DNA of 64,000 nucleotides. Source: Empedobacter brevis NBRC 14943 = ATCC 43319. GTDB taxonomy: Bacteria > Bacteroidota > Bacteroidia > Flavobacteriales > Weeksellaceae. The notes beneath the pieces are model-generated. The model was not told the DNA's origin. It saw nothing but the letters and a program-made list of their open reading frames with translations, and ran no database searches. Position 1 is the first letter of the stretch; every line of letters begins with the position of its first letter. This document shows positions 55,945 to 64,000 of the stretch, in pieces. A program made the position numbers and the translations under genes. Where the stretch lies: NCBI RefSeq assembly GCF_000382425.1, contig NZ_KB908291.1, positions 124,001 through 188,000 of the forward strand, read 5' to 3'.

Positions 55945-56472
55945 ATGAAAATAAAAGAAATTACCATTAACGAATTAGAAACTGAACGATTGATTCTTGT
56001 TCCTTTTACGATTGATATTTGTGAAAACATGTTGTACAATGATTTTAATATGTTGTATGAGAAAGGTTTTGTGAAAAGCAAAGACTGGCCGGATAAAGAT
56101 ATGATGGATACAGTACCCAAAATTATTCAGAAATTATTAATTCATAATTACGTGACAGGTTTCGAGTCCTGGATGATTATAAGAAAGGATACGAAAGAAA
56201 TAATAGGTGATGTAGGATTTAAAGGGTATAATGCGGAAGAACAAAGTGTAGACATTGGTTATGGAATTATCCGTAAAGAAAGAAGAAAAGGATTTGCAGA
56301 AGAGGCGTGTAGAGGACTTATAAAATGGGCATTTTCTCAAGGAATAGTAAAAGAAATAACAGCCAAATCTTTTTCAGATAATGTCAAATCGATTAATTTA
56401 TTGAAAAAACTTGGTTTTGAAAAGATTTTTGAATACAAAGAATTTGTGTATTGGTCATTGATCCAATCTTGA
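55945..56472 (+). CDS. GNAT acetyltransferase (RimJ/RimL-like)
   Basis: This 175-residue cytosolic protein starts ELETERLILVPFTIDI, typical of RimJ/L enzymes. The acetyl-CoA loop is RRKGFAEEACRGLIKWAF (about 112-129) and NVKSINLLKKLGFEKIFEY is near the end. The substrate is unknown. It stands alone, divergent from murF, and ends before a long bidirectional terminator. Internal ATGs exist, but the first gives the full family start. Confidence 0.88.
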   Translation: MKIKEITINELETERLILVPFTIDICENMLYNDFNMLYEKGFVKSKDWPDKDMMDTVPKIIQKLLIHNYVTGFESWMIIRKDTKEIIGDVGFKGYNAEEQSVDIGYGIIRKERRKGFAEEACRGLIKWAFSQGIVKEITAKSFSDNVKSINLLKKLGFEKIFEYKEFVYWSLIQS

Positions 56473-56485
56473 GAACAACAAGAAT

Positions 56486-56541
56486 TTTCTTAATAAATAA
56501 AAACTCGGTACTATGGTACCGAGTTTTTATTTATTAAGAAA
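56486..56541. terminator. Long bidirectional terminator (26-bp arms)
   Basis: Perfect 26-base arms, with core AAACTCGGTAC, enclose a 4-base loop between the GNAT gene and the converging gldJ. Confidence 0.9.
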
Positions 56542-56546
56542 GATTT

Positions 56547-58181
56547 TTATCCTCTACGTTTACGTTTTGATTCGAAACTTCCAGTGTATTCCTGTGCAAC
56601 TCGGAAACCAATCCAGTTTGTAGCACTTGCTTGGTGCAAGTAACGTCTTTGGCCGGCATCAATCCAATAAATAGGATCTTTCCACGAACCTCCTTTTACA
56701 ACACGAGTTTCATCAGAGATGTCAGAAGTACGTTTTGTGGTATCTTTTTCTAAAATAACACGTCCTTTTTCATCTACTCTAAATTTACGTTGCGGAGCAT
56801 TGTACATATCTTCTGTAGCTTGATCTGCAGATTTCCCTTCTTCAATTCTAGGATTTAAAGATGAGTTTGGATCTCCATCACGATAATTTGTTAAATCGTA
56901 TTGTGTTTGTTTTTTATATGATCCAGGTAAACCTCTGTAAACTAAACGTCCGTTATCTAATGTATCGTATTCAACATTTGTTTCATCATATTTTTCGAAA
57001 CCACCGGTACCGTTATCAATATTTGTTTTGTAAACATTCCCACGATAGTAGTTGAAATCGTTTGCTTCTTCATCAATAATTGGACGATAAACATCAGAAA
57101 CCCATTCTGCAACATTTCCTAACATACCGTATAATCCAAAATCATTAGATGGATATTTACGTACATCACTTGTAATTGCCGAACCGTCGTTCCCAAATCC
57201 TCCGATACCTGAATAATCTCCACGACCTTGTTTAAAGTTGTCCAGATATTGTCCTCTTTGAGCTCCTTTTAAAGTTCTTAAATTATTTTGTGCGACTTCT
57301 TTTCCTTTGTATTCGTTGTATTCACGGTTTCCAGGTAAAGCCAATGCTGCATATTCCCATTCAGCTTCTGTAGGTAAACGGAAAGGTTGTACTTCTAATG
57401 AACCTGTAGCACGATTTGCTTTTAAGATACGGGCATTCTGCGTTTTAATTTGATTCGCCTTCATAATTTTAGTCGAATCTATCGCTTCATTTACATTTGT
57501 GTCACCTAACTTATACTGCTCAGCATTAAATGTTTTATTTCCGTAATTGTAGTCCTCATTAGCATAGTAATCTTTTGATAAGATTCCTTTGTTTATTAAG
57601 GCTTTTTCGTTAGCACGATCTGTTAACCAATCACAGTAGTTCACAGCTTGTAACCAAGAAATACCAACAACAGGGTAGTAGCTGAATTCTGGAGAAAATA
57701 AATAATTTTCTGTTGAGAAATCATCTCTTGATAACTGATTGTTAAAGACTGTTTCGTCTGGTAAAGCTCCGTTATAAATATCTTTGTATTGAGTGTCTTC
57801 CGGAGGGAAAACAACTTTCAGCCAAGTCAAGTATTCTTTGTATTCGTAGTTTGTAACCTCAGTTTCTCCAATGAAGAAAGATTTCACCTGCATACGAACA
57901 GGAGAATTATTCCAGTCATGTAGCACATCATCCTTTGTGATTCCCATCGTAAAAGAGCCACCTTCGATGAAAACCATTCCAGGCCATGCTTTGATGTTTT
58001 CTTTCTTTTTACCTGAAAAAAACCAACCTTTACTATCGTTTGGTTTCCAACCTGTACGACTTGTGAAATTTTTTGTTCCACCTCCTTTTTTCTTACCTGA
58101 ACTACTCGCACAACCTACAAATATACTCATTGTAACGGCTGCAAGTGCAAGAGAAAAAATACGTCCTTTATTCATTTTCAT
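56547..58181 (-). CDS. gldJ: Gliding motility/T9SS lipoprotein GldJ
   Basis: This 544-residue lipoprotein (lipobox FVGC, Cys about 24) has a basic low-complexity linker (SSSGKKKGGGTK). A formylglycine-generating-enzyme-like (SUMF1) domain follows (about 65-535; FIEGGSFTMG, VGISWLQAVNYCDWL, FRLPTEAEWEYAA, GNVAEWVSDVY, RVVKGGSW). The catalytic Cys pair of true FGE is not evident. GldJ stabilises GldK and is needed for T9SS function. Divergence from porU-porV fits the known clustering. It ends in a basic tail (ESKRKRRG). Confidence 0.92.
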   Translation of the reverse strand: MKMNKGRIFSLALAAVTMSIFVGCASSSGKKKGGGTKNFTSRTGWKPNDSKGWFFSGKKKENIKAWPGMVFIEGGSFTMGITKDDVLHDWNNSPVRMQVKSFFIGETEVTNYEYKEYLTWLKVVFPPEDTQYKDIYNGALPDETVFNNQLSRDDFSTENYLFSPEFSYYPVVGISWLQAVNYCDWLTDRANEKALINKGILSKDYYANEDYNYGNKTFNAEQYKLGDTNVNEAIDSTKIMKANQIKTQNARILKANRATGSLEVQPFRLPTEAEWEYAALALPGNREYNEYKGKEVAQNNLRTLKGAQRGQYLDNFKQGRGDYSGIGGFGNDGSAITSDVRKYPSNDFGLYGMLGNVAEWVSDVYRPIIDEEANDFNYYRGNVYKTNIDNGTGGFEKYDETNVEYDTLDNGRLVYRGLPGSYKKQTQYDLTNYRDGDPNSSLNPRIEEGKSADQATEDMYNAPQRKFRVDEKGRVILEKDTTKRTSDISDETRVVKGGSWKDPIYWIDAGQRRYLHQASATNWIGFRVAQEYTGSFESKRKRRG

Positions 58182-58217
58182 AGAATATTTCTGGTTTTCA
58201 AATATTAAATTTTAATG

Positions 58218-58248
58218 CAAATAAAAGCATTTGACATTAATCTTACAA
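58218..58248 (-). promoter_or_regulatory. Candidate promoter of gldJ
   Basis: On the minus strand TTTATTTG (58225 down to 58218; one mismatch to TAnnTTTG) has TTG (58248-58246) 20 bases upstream. Confidence 0.4.
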
Positions 58249-58262
58249 CGAAAAAATGCTTT
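58224..58262. promoter_or_regulatory. Inverted repeat over the gldJ promoter
   Basis: AAAGCATTT (58224-58232) and AAATGCTTT (58254-58262) form 9-bp arms with a 21-base spacer spanning the -33/-7 interval of the gldJ promoter. Such placement could be an operator shared with the divergent porU side. Confidence 0.3.
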
Positions 58263-58311
58263 ATTTCTTGTATCAAACGTAAGAATTATTTTTTTATTTT
58301 ACGATTGAAAA

Positions 58312-58319
58312 TATATTTG
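58312..58319 (+). promoter_or_regulatory. Candidate -7 box of porU
   Basis: TATATTTG matches TAnnTTTG exactly, 21 bases before the porU ATG; the -33 region is T-rich only. Confidence 0.5.
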
Positions 58320-58340
58320 CTAAAATAGCGTTTAACAGAC

Positions 58341-61300
58341 ATGAAGAAATATTTTATTTTAGTTGCAGTTTTGCTTCAATTTCCTCACATGTTCGGTCAA
58401 AATTACAAAATAAATTGGGAGAACAATCAAACAATTTCTTTGACGAATGGAAATAAAGTGAATGTTCCTTATTTTTCGAATAAAGAAAACTATTCTGTTG
58501 GAGGTTATTTTCTTCCGGAATTTGTTGTGGAACTAAATTCGAACAATCAAGAAATTGAATTGGTAAATATTCAATACAAAGAAGTTCAGAATGAACTGAT
58601 CGACTTGAATACTTCTTCTATTTCGGATAAAATAAATGTTGCTTCATACCATATTTCGGATAAAAATGGTCAACAAAAGCTGATTGTAAAAGTTTTACCT
58701 TTTGTTCAACAAAATAATAAATTTCTCAGAATAGAATCTTTTTCTATCGTTGCAAAACCAGTTTCATCTCAGAGAAAATCTGAAAGAAGATTAATTGATA
58801 ATTCGACAACAAGTGTTTTAAAGTCGGGTGATTGGTACAAAATAAAAGTGTCCAAAGATGGTGTTTTTAAATTAGATAAGAACTTCTTCTCGAGAAATGG
58901 TATTCCGACCAATTTCAATCCTAAATCCCTTAAAATTTATGGGAATGGAGAAGGACGTTTGATGGAAAATCTGACAGAGGATAGAAAAGGAGCTTTGAAT
59001 GAAATCCCAATTCAATTCGTTGGCGGTGATGATGGTAGTTTTGATAACAATGATTATGTCTTGTTTTATGCAAAAGGACCACATCAATGGTATAGAAATA
59101 ATACGACAACGATAAAAGACATAAAGCTTCGTTACAACTTATATGATGAATCGGCGTATTACTTTATAAGTTTTAATGGAGGGGATGGAAAACGAGTAAG
59201 AGAGCAATCTCCTATAACAGGAAGTCCTGTCAAGACATTTTCAACTTTTGATAATTTGCAGTTTCATGAAAAAGATTCGATTAATTTAAATAATCTTGGA
59301 CAAATTTGGGTAGGTGAAAATATAGGTTTGAACGGAGGTTTTAAAAAAACGTTCAAAGCCAATTCTATTGCTAATGGAGGAGAAGCTTATTTACGTTATG
59401 CCGTAGTAGGAAAAAACGCCAATAATAACGGTTTTACTTTAAATATTAATGGACAACAATTTACAGGGAATTTAGGGAATAGTGCTTTTTCCAGGATTGC
59501 TACAGACCAATCAATTGCTTTGTCTTCCAATACGATTGATGTAACGGTTTCTTCAACCGGGACAAATCCGTCTGGATTGAGTTTTTTAGATTTTTTGCAA
59601 CTGCGTTTCAAAGATAACTTAGCGTATGCCAATGAGCAGTTTACATTTAGATTTTTAGAAAATATTAATGACAATCGTATGTATGCGTTTTCATTAAATA
59701 ATTCTTCAAATGTTACAGTTTGGAATGTTTCAGATATTCATGAAATTTCAGCTCTTGTACCTGAAAATAATTTATATAAGTTCCAAACGTCTAATCTTAA
59801 TCAATTTGTTGCATTTAAAGATGAACATGCGTTTACAGATACAGAGTTTGTAGGGAGAGTTCCCAATCAGGATATTCGAAGTTTAGCGAATATAAACTAT
59901 GTGGTTGTTACGCATCCAAGATATATTGATCAAGCACAACGTTTAGCGAATTTCAGAAAAGAACACGATAAATTAAATGTTGCGGTTGTAACAACAGAAC
60001 AAGTTTACAATGATTTTTCCTCTGGAAGCCAAGATCCAATTGCAATTCGGGATTTTTTTAAATTCTTAAAAGACGGACAAAGTCCAAATCTGGAATATGC
60101 TGTTCTATTTGGAGCAACGACATATGATCCGAAAAATAGAATTCAGGATTTTACAAACTATCTTCCAACTTTTACAGATGAACCTTCTACGAATATAGAT
60201 GCTTCAATTGCTACAGACGATTATTTTGCAATGCTGGATAACAATGTTAAGATGTTATCGAATAATGTAGATGGTATTTACAGTTATAATGCAAACTGGT
60301 TCACATTAGGAGTAGGTCGAATTGCGGCATCAAATTCTTCTGAAGCGAAAATTTTGGTTGATAAAATTATTTCATATTACGATAAAGTACAAGGAAAGGG
60401 AACTTCTTATGGAGATTGGCGAACAAAACTTGTGGCGGTAACCGATAATGATAATAATGTAAATACACCGGCTTTAGATCAATCGATTGATAACGAATTC
60501 ATCAAGCCGGAAAACCAGATTTATACGTTAAATAAAATATATTCAGGAGCTCACCAACCGGAAAGTACATCGGCTGGAATTCGTTATCCAACAGTAAATC
60601 AGGCAATTCTAAATGCGATAGAACTGGGTTCCAATTTTGTTATGTATTATGGTCATGGAGGGCCTCGTAGTTGGGCACAAGAAAGGATTATTACAGCAGA
60701 AGAATTAACAGGTTTATCAAATTTTAATGCGGCTTATTCTCGTTTGCCTATTGTCACAACTGTAACGTGTGATTTTACGATTTGGGATTTGCCTCAGTAC
60801 AATTCTGCAGGAGAAATGATGCTAAAAAATGCAAATGGGGGAGCATTATCTATGATTACGACTAATCGTCCGATTGGTACCGGCTACGGAGATGCTATGA
60901 ACAAGCATTTGATTGAGCAGTTTTTTAAGAAGGAAGGATTAGAAAATCAACCAATTGGAAAGGCATTAAATAATGCAAAAATTAATTATTCGGCAACTCA
61001 TTCCAATAATAAAAGTGTTAGTATTCTGGGTGATCCTCTGTTAACGATTCATCGTCCTCAGCAAGATATTGAGATATTGAGCATTAAGAATAAAAAAGAT
61101 GTCGATGCCTTGGCAGGAGGAAAAATACAAGCATTGGATTTTATTACGATCACAGGAAGAGTTAACCAATTAAGTTCTTCTTCTGTAGACAATGCTTTTA
61201 ATGGTAAAATTGCTGTAAGTTTATTTGAAAAAGAAGAAACAAAAACACTATTGAGTGAGTCAAGTTGGGCAGGCAAAACGTTTACAACAGAGGATAAAAC

Positions 61301-62210
61301 CATTTATAAAGGAACAGGAAAAGTAGAGAATGGGGAATTTACGATTCAGTTTTATGTCCCGAAAGATATTAATTATGAATTGGGAGATCGTAAAATTAAG
61401 TTTTATGCTTGGGATGAAAAAGATGGGAAAGATGCTTCAGCTTATAAAACAGTGATCATTGAAGGAATTAATCCCGATGGTTTGAATGATGATGAGCGCC
61501 CGCAAGGAAAATTATATATGAACAATCTTCATTTTGCGAATGGAGGAATTACTGATCGTTCACCTTATTTAGTCGGCTGTTTAACAGATAACACAGGGAT
61601 TAATGCGACAGGGGCAAGTATTGGACATGATATTGTTGCAACTATTGATGGTAAAGTTCAAGATGCTTATGTGTTAAATGACTATTATGACGGAGGAGAC
61701 GCAAACCCATGTATCAACAAGAACTTTGAAGATTATCAGAAAGGGCAAGTGATGTATCAATTGAAAAATCTTGAACTTGGACAGCATACGGTAAATTTAA
61801 AATTTTGGGACATTAACAATAATTCGAATACTGCGACGTTAGACTTTGTAGTAATGGAAAACGGAACAGGACAATTGCATATCGATAAATTGTTAAATTG
61901 GCCAAATCCGTTTACAAAAAACACTTATTTTCATTTTGAACACAATTGTGATTCTGAATTAGAAGTGATGGTACAGATTTTTACAATTTCAGGAAAATTG
62001 GTAAAAACGATTCGTCAAACAGTTTCTGCAGAACCATTTCGAGAAGGATATCGTACAGGAAAATATGCGATAGAATGGGATGGATTAGATGATTTCGGAG
62101 ACAAAATAGGAAAAGGTGTTTATATTTACAAGGTAAATGTAAAAGGAGTCGATAATACAGTTTGTAAAGGATCGGCAGCGGCAGTTGAAAAACTTGTCAT
62201 TTTGAAATAA
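58341..62210 (+). CDS. porU: Type IX secretion system sortase PorU (gingipain-family C25)
   Basis: This 1289-residue surface protein has a signal peptide (about 1-19) and a long N-terminal beta region. The C25 caspase-like peptidase domain (about 525-920) carries His772 (YYGHGGPRSW) and Cys810 (TTVTCDFTIW) as the catalytic dyad. A C-terminal T9SS-type tail includes LLNWPNPFTKNTYFHFEHN and ends KLVILK. PorU removes C-terminal signals from cargo and attaches A-LPS. It heads the porU-porV pair (36 bases apart) and is divergent from gldJ. Confidence 0.95.
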   Translation: MKKYFILVAVLLQFPHMFGQNYKINWENNQTISLTNGNKVNVPYFSNKENYSVGGYFLPEFVVELNSNNQEIELVNIQYKEVQNELIDLNTSSISDKINVASYHISDKNGQQKLIVKVLPFVQQNNKFLRIESFSIVAKPVSSQRKSERRLIDNSTTSVLKSGDWYKIKVSKDGVFKLDKNFFSRNGIPTNFNPKSLKIYGNGEGRLMENLTEDRKGALNEIPIQFVGGDDGSFDNNDYVLFYAKGPHQWYRNNTTTIKDIKLRYNLYDESAYYFISFNGGDGKRVREQSPITGSPVKTFSTFDNLQFHEKDSINLNNLGQIWVGENIGLNGGFKKTFKANSIANGGEAYLRYAVVGKNANNNGFTLNINGQQFTGNLGNSAFSRIATDQSIALSSNTIDVTVSSTGTNPSGLSFLDFLQLRFKDNLAYANEQFTFRFLENINDNRMYAFSLNNSSNVTVWNVSDIHEISALVPENNLYKFQTSNLNQFVAFKDEHAFTDTEFVGRVPNQDIRSLANINYVVVTHPRYIDQAQRLANFRKEHDKLNVAVVTTEQVYNDFSSGSQDPIAIRDFFKFLKDGQSPNLEYAVLFGATTYDPKNRIQDFTNYLPTFTDEPSTNIDASIATDDYFAMLDNNVKMLSNNVDGIYSYNANWFTLGVGRIAASNSSEAKILVDKIISYYDKVQGKGTSYGDWRTKLVAVTDNDNNVNTPALDQSIDNEFIKPENQIYTLNKIYSGAHQPESTSAGIRYPTVNQAILNAIELGSNFVMYYGHGGPRSWAQERIITAEELTGLSNFNAAYSRLPIVTTVTCDFTIWDLPQYNSAGEMMLKNANGGALSMITTNRPIGTGYGDAMNKHLIEQFFKKEGLENQPIGKALNNAKINYSATHSNNKSVSILGDPLLTIHRPQQDIEILSIKNKKDVDALAGGKIQALDFITITGRVNQLSSSSVDNAFNGKIAVSLFEKEETKTLLSESSWAGKTFTTEDKTIYKGTGKVENGEFTIQFYVPKDINYELGDRKIKFYAWDEKDGKDASAYKTVIIEGINPDGLNDDERPQGKLYMNNLHFANGGITDRSPYLVGCLTDNTGINATGASIGHDIVATIDGKVQDAYVLNDYYDGGDANPCINKNFEDYQKGQVMYQLKNLELGQHTVNLKFWDINNNSNTATLDFVVMENGTGQLHIDKLLNWPNPFTKNTYFHFEHNCDSELEVMVQIFTISGKLVKTIRQTVSAEPFREGYRTGKYAIEWDGLDDFGDKIGKGVYIYKVNVKGVDNTVCKGSAAAVEKLVILK

Positions 62211-62246
62211 TTAATTAAAACTAAAATACAATCAATAATAACACGA

Positions 62247-63434
62247 ATGAAAAAAATTATAGCAAGCTTATTGATTTTGGCATCGGCTTTTTCGTATGCT
62301 CAAGAAAATGATTATACAAGAAGTAATCCTATTTTAACAGGAGCTCCTTTTTTAAGAATATCACCAGATGCAAGAGCAGGTGGATTAGGAGATCAAGGTG
62401 TAGCAACTTCTGCTGATAATTATTCTCAATTCTGGAATGCCGCTAAGTATTCTTTTGCGCAAGATTACTCAGGAGTCGCCTTTTCATATACACCTTATAT
62501 GAGTTCTTTGACAAGTGATGTGTTTTTGTTAAACGCAACTTATTATACATTTTTAGGTTCTGAAGAACGCAGTACATTAGGAGCTAGTATCTACTATTTT
62601 AATATGGGAGATATTGAACTTAACAGTTTAGGTGTGAATAACGAAATCGTTTCGAATGGACGTGCGAAACCTAACGAATTTTCGATTGATTTATCGTATG
62701 GATTACGATTAACAGATAATTATTCGATGGCAGTAACAGGTCGATTCATTCGTTCAGATTTATTCAATGGAATTAATGATGCAGGAGTTCAGCCGGCAAA
62801 TACATTTGCTGTTGATTTAGCCGGTTATTACCAGTCTGAAACCATGAGTACCAATAATTTTGACGGAAAATTACGAGGAGGTTTCCAAATTTCGAATATA
62901 GGTCCAAAATTAGATTATTCTAATTCTGAAGACAATGCTTCGTATTTACCAACGACATTGCGTTTGGGAGTTGGTTATGATTTTAAATTCGATGATTACA
63001 ATAAAGTCGGGATAACAACAGAATTTTCTAAACTGTTAGTGCCTACACCAACTTATGAAAAAGACGCTGATGGAAATCCGATTCCGGGAAGTGGATATAT
63101 TCCGAATAAAGGAGTAATGGAAGGTATTTTTAGTTCTTTTGGTGATGCTCCGGGAGGAGGAAAAGAAGAGTTGAAAGAAATTATGTATTCAGTAGGTGCT
63201 GAATATTCATATAATGATGCTTTATTTATTCGTGCCGGTTACTTCCATGAAAGTCCAATGAAAGGAGATCGTCAACATCTTACTCTAGGTTTAGGACTTA
63301 AATACAATGCTTTTGCATTTAACGCCTCTTATTTAATTCCTATGTCCGATACAAATAATGCATTAGAAAATACATTACGTTTCGGTATCGCTTGGAACTT
63401 CGGAGGAGAAACTCAAAATAATTACGATTATTAA
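62247..63434 (+). CDS. porV: Type IX secretion system outer-membrane protein PorV
   Basis: This 395-residue FadL-like beta-barrel has a signal peptide (about 1-18, SYAQ). The PorV hallmark near the start is APFLRISPDARAGGLGDQGVATS. Membrane beta-strands continue to FGIAWNFGGE near the C-terminus. PorV shuttles cargo from the translocon to PorU for C-terminal processing. It follows porU by 36 bases and is closed by a hairpin terminator. Confidence 0.95.
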   Translation: MKKIIASLLILASAFSYAQENDYTRSNPILTGAPFLRISPDARAGGLGDQGVATSADNYSQFWNAAKYSFAQDYSGVAFSYTPYMSSLTSDVFLLNATYYTFLGSEERSTLGASIYYFNMGDIELNSLGVNNEIVSNGRAKPNEFSIDLSYGLRLTDNYSMAVTGRFIRSDLFNGINDAGVQPANTFAVDLAGYYQSETMSTNNFDGKLRGGFQISNIGPKLDYSNSEDNASYLPTTLRLGVGYDFKFDDYNKVGITTEFSKLLVPTPTYEKDADGNPIPGSGYIPNKGVMEGIFSSFGDAPGGGKEELKEIMYSVGAEYSYNDALFIRAGYFHESPMKGDRQHLTLGLGLKYNAFAFNASYLIPMSDTNNALENTLRFGIAWNFGGETQNNYDY

Positions 63435-63455
63435 AAATCGTTAATATAACGTTAT

Positions 63456-63486
63456 AAAAAAGGTTAACCATTGGTTAACCTTTTTT
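63456..63486 (+). terminator. Terminator of porU-porV
   Basis: Fifteen-base arms (AAAAAAGGTTAACCA and complement) around one base are followed by T-run. Confidence 0.85.
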
Positions 63487-63557
63487 TATTTATTAACTTA
63501 AGTCAAGTTTTAAAACGTTTAATAAAACTAAATTTACATAAATAAAAACGCATAACT

Positions 63558-64000
63558 ATGTCTAACGTTGGATTAATTCTAGAAGAAAAAGCAGCAGATA
63601 TCGGTAACTTTTTAGTAGGAAGATTGTTACCCTTTCGTCAAAAAAGACATGTTGGGCCATTTGTATTTATCGATCATATGGGACCAACAAAACTCAAAGA
63701 TTATCAAAACCTCGATGTTGGTCCGCACCCACATATTGGTTTGTCAACTTTAACTTATTTGTTTGAAGGTTCGATTATGCATCGGGACAGTCTAGGAACT
63801 GAACTAGAGATAAAACCGGGTGCAGTAAACTGGATGACTGCTGGAAAAGGAGTGGTGCATTCGGAACGAACACCGGAATATTTACGGACAACGGACAAAA
63901 TACTTCATGGGCTACAAATTTGGGTAGCGTTACCAAAGGAATTAGAAAACATGGAACCGAGTTTTGTTCATGTGGAAGAAGATCAATTACCACATTGGTC
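63558..64000 (+). CDS. Pirin family protein (cut by window end)
   Basis: The ATG at 63558 opens a frame that reads 147 codons to the window edge with no stop. The N-terminal cupin of pirin is clear: FIDHMGP, then HPHIGLSTLTYLFEG (two metal His), then GAVNWMTAGKGVVHSE (third His and Glu ligand), so all four metal ligands of pirin are present. Bacterial pirins may act as quercetinases or redox sensors; the function here is unknown. It is separated from porV by a terminator. Confidence 0.9.
   Translation, partial: MSNVGLILEEKAADIGNFLVGRLLPFRQKRHVGPFVFIDHMGPTKLKDYQNLDVGPHPHIGLSTLTYLFEGSIMHRDSLGTELEIKPGAVNWMTAGKGVVHSERTPEYLRTTDKILHGLQIWVALPKELENMEPSFVHVEEDQLPHW

Overview
The window looks like a chromosomal segment of an AT-rich member of the Flavobacteriales (Bacteroidota), most likely Weeksellaceae-like. 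The support is a SusC/SusD pair, gliding/type IX secretion genes (gldI, gldJ, porU, porV), two proteins with T9SS-type C-terminal sorting tails, Bacteroidota-type -7 boxes (TAnnTTTG) and a GH109 enzyme that closely resembles the one I remember from Elizabethkingia. I see no rRNA, tRNA, CRISPR array, complete insertion sequence or prophage. Composition and gene style are uniform, so nothing stands out as a recent island.

Layout. 1-1.4 kb: peroxiredoxin, thioredoxin and a small overlapping partner on the minus strand. 1.4-2.4 kb: gene-poor DNA. 2.4-6.9 kb: a solitary SusC/SusD nutrient-uptake pair. 6.9-16.1 kb: MutS2-like ATPase, a LOG-family hydrolase, uracil-DNA glycosylase, a CarH/LitR-like MerR regulator divergent from the B12-dependent mutase icmF, and an orphan PTS-IIC-like membrane protein. 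16.2-20 kb: a retropepsin-like secreted protein and a four-gene operon (DUF2089 regulator, PH-like membrane protein, Yip1-like membrane protein, serine hydrolase). 20-31 kb: lipocalin, SurA-like chaperone, HMG-CoA lyase-like enzyme, peptidase T, GIN-domain protein, CNNM/CorC protein, VanY-type carboxypeptidase, lipoamide dehydrogenase, a T9SS cargo protein and several small unknowns.

31.4-37.7 kb: an LpxH-like phosphoesterase with a glycosyltransferase, converging on prfB-trkA-trkH. 37.7-42.8 kb: a lipoprotein, an ArsC-like protein, the nrnA-like/gldI/cyclophilin-FKBP operon and an erythromycin-esterase-family protein. 42.9-51.3 kb: an ABC-2 exporter, a ChaN-like protein, then a tight six-gene operon. 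That operon begins with a GH109 alpha-N-acetylgalactosaminidase-like enzyme, a sugar-1-phosphate nucleotidyltransferase and a NahK/MdsC-like anomeric kinase, and continues with a GNAT protein, a Nif3-like protein and a coiled-coil protein. 51.4-58.2 kb: a lipoprotein, a T9SS endonuclease I, a DUF922-like protein without its metal ligands, murF, a GNAT protein and gldJ. 58.3-64 kb: porU, porV and the start of a pirin gene cut by the window edge.

Most interesting leads: (i) the GH109-nucleotidyltransferase-kinase module, which reads as a route from GalNAc-capped glycans to a nucleotide sugar; (ii) the B12-type regulator divergent from the B12 enzyme icmF, with a palindrome between them; (iii) the DUF2089-led membrane operon; (iv) two proteins whose metal-binding residues have been lost; and (v) several long inverted repeats, two of them placed where they could act in RNA. 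Function names come from motif recognition by eye. No database search was run.
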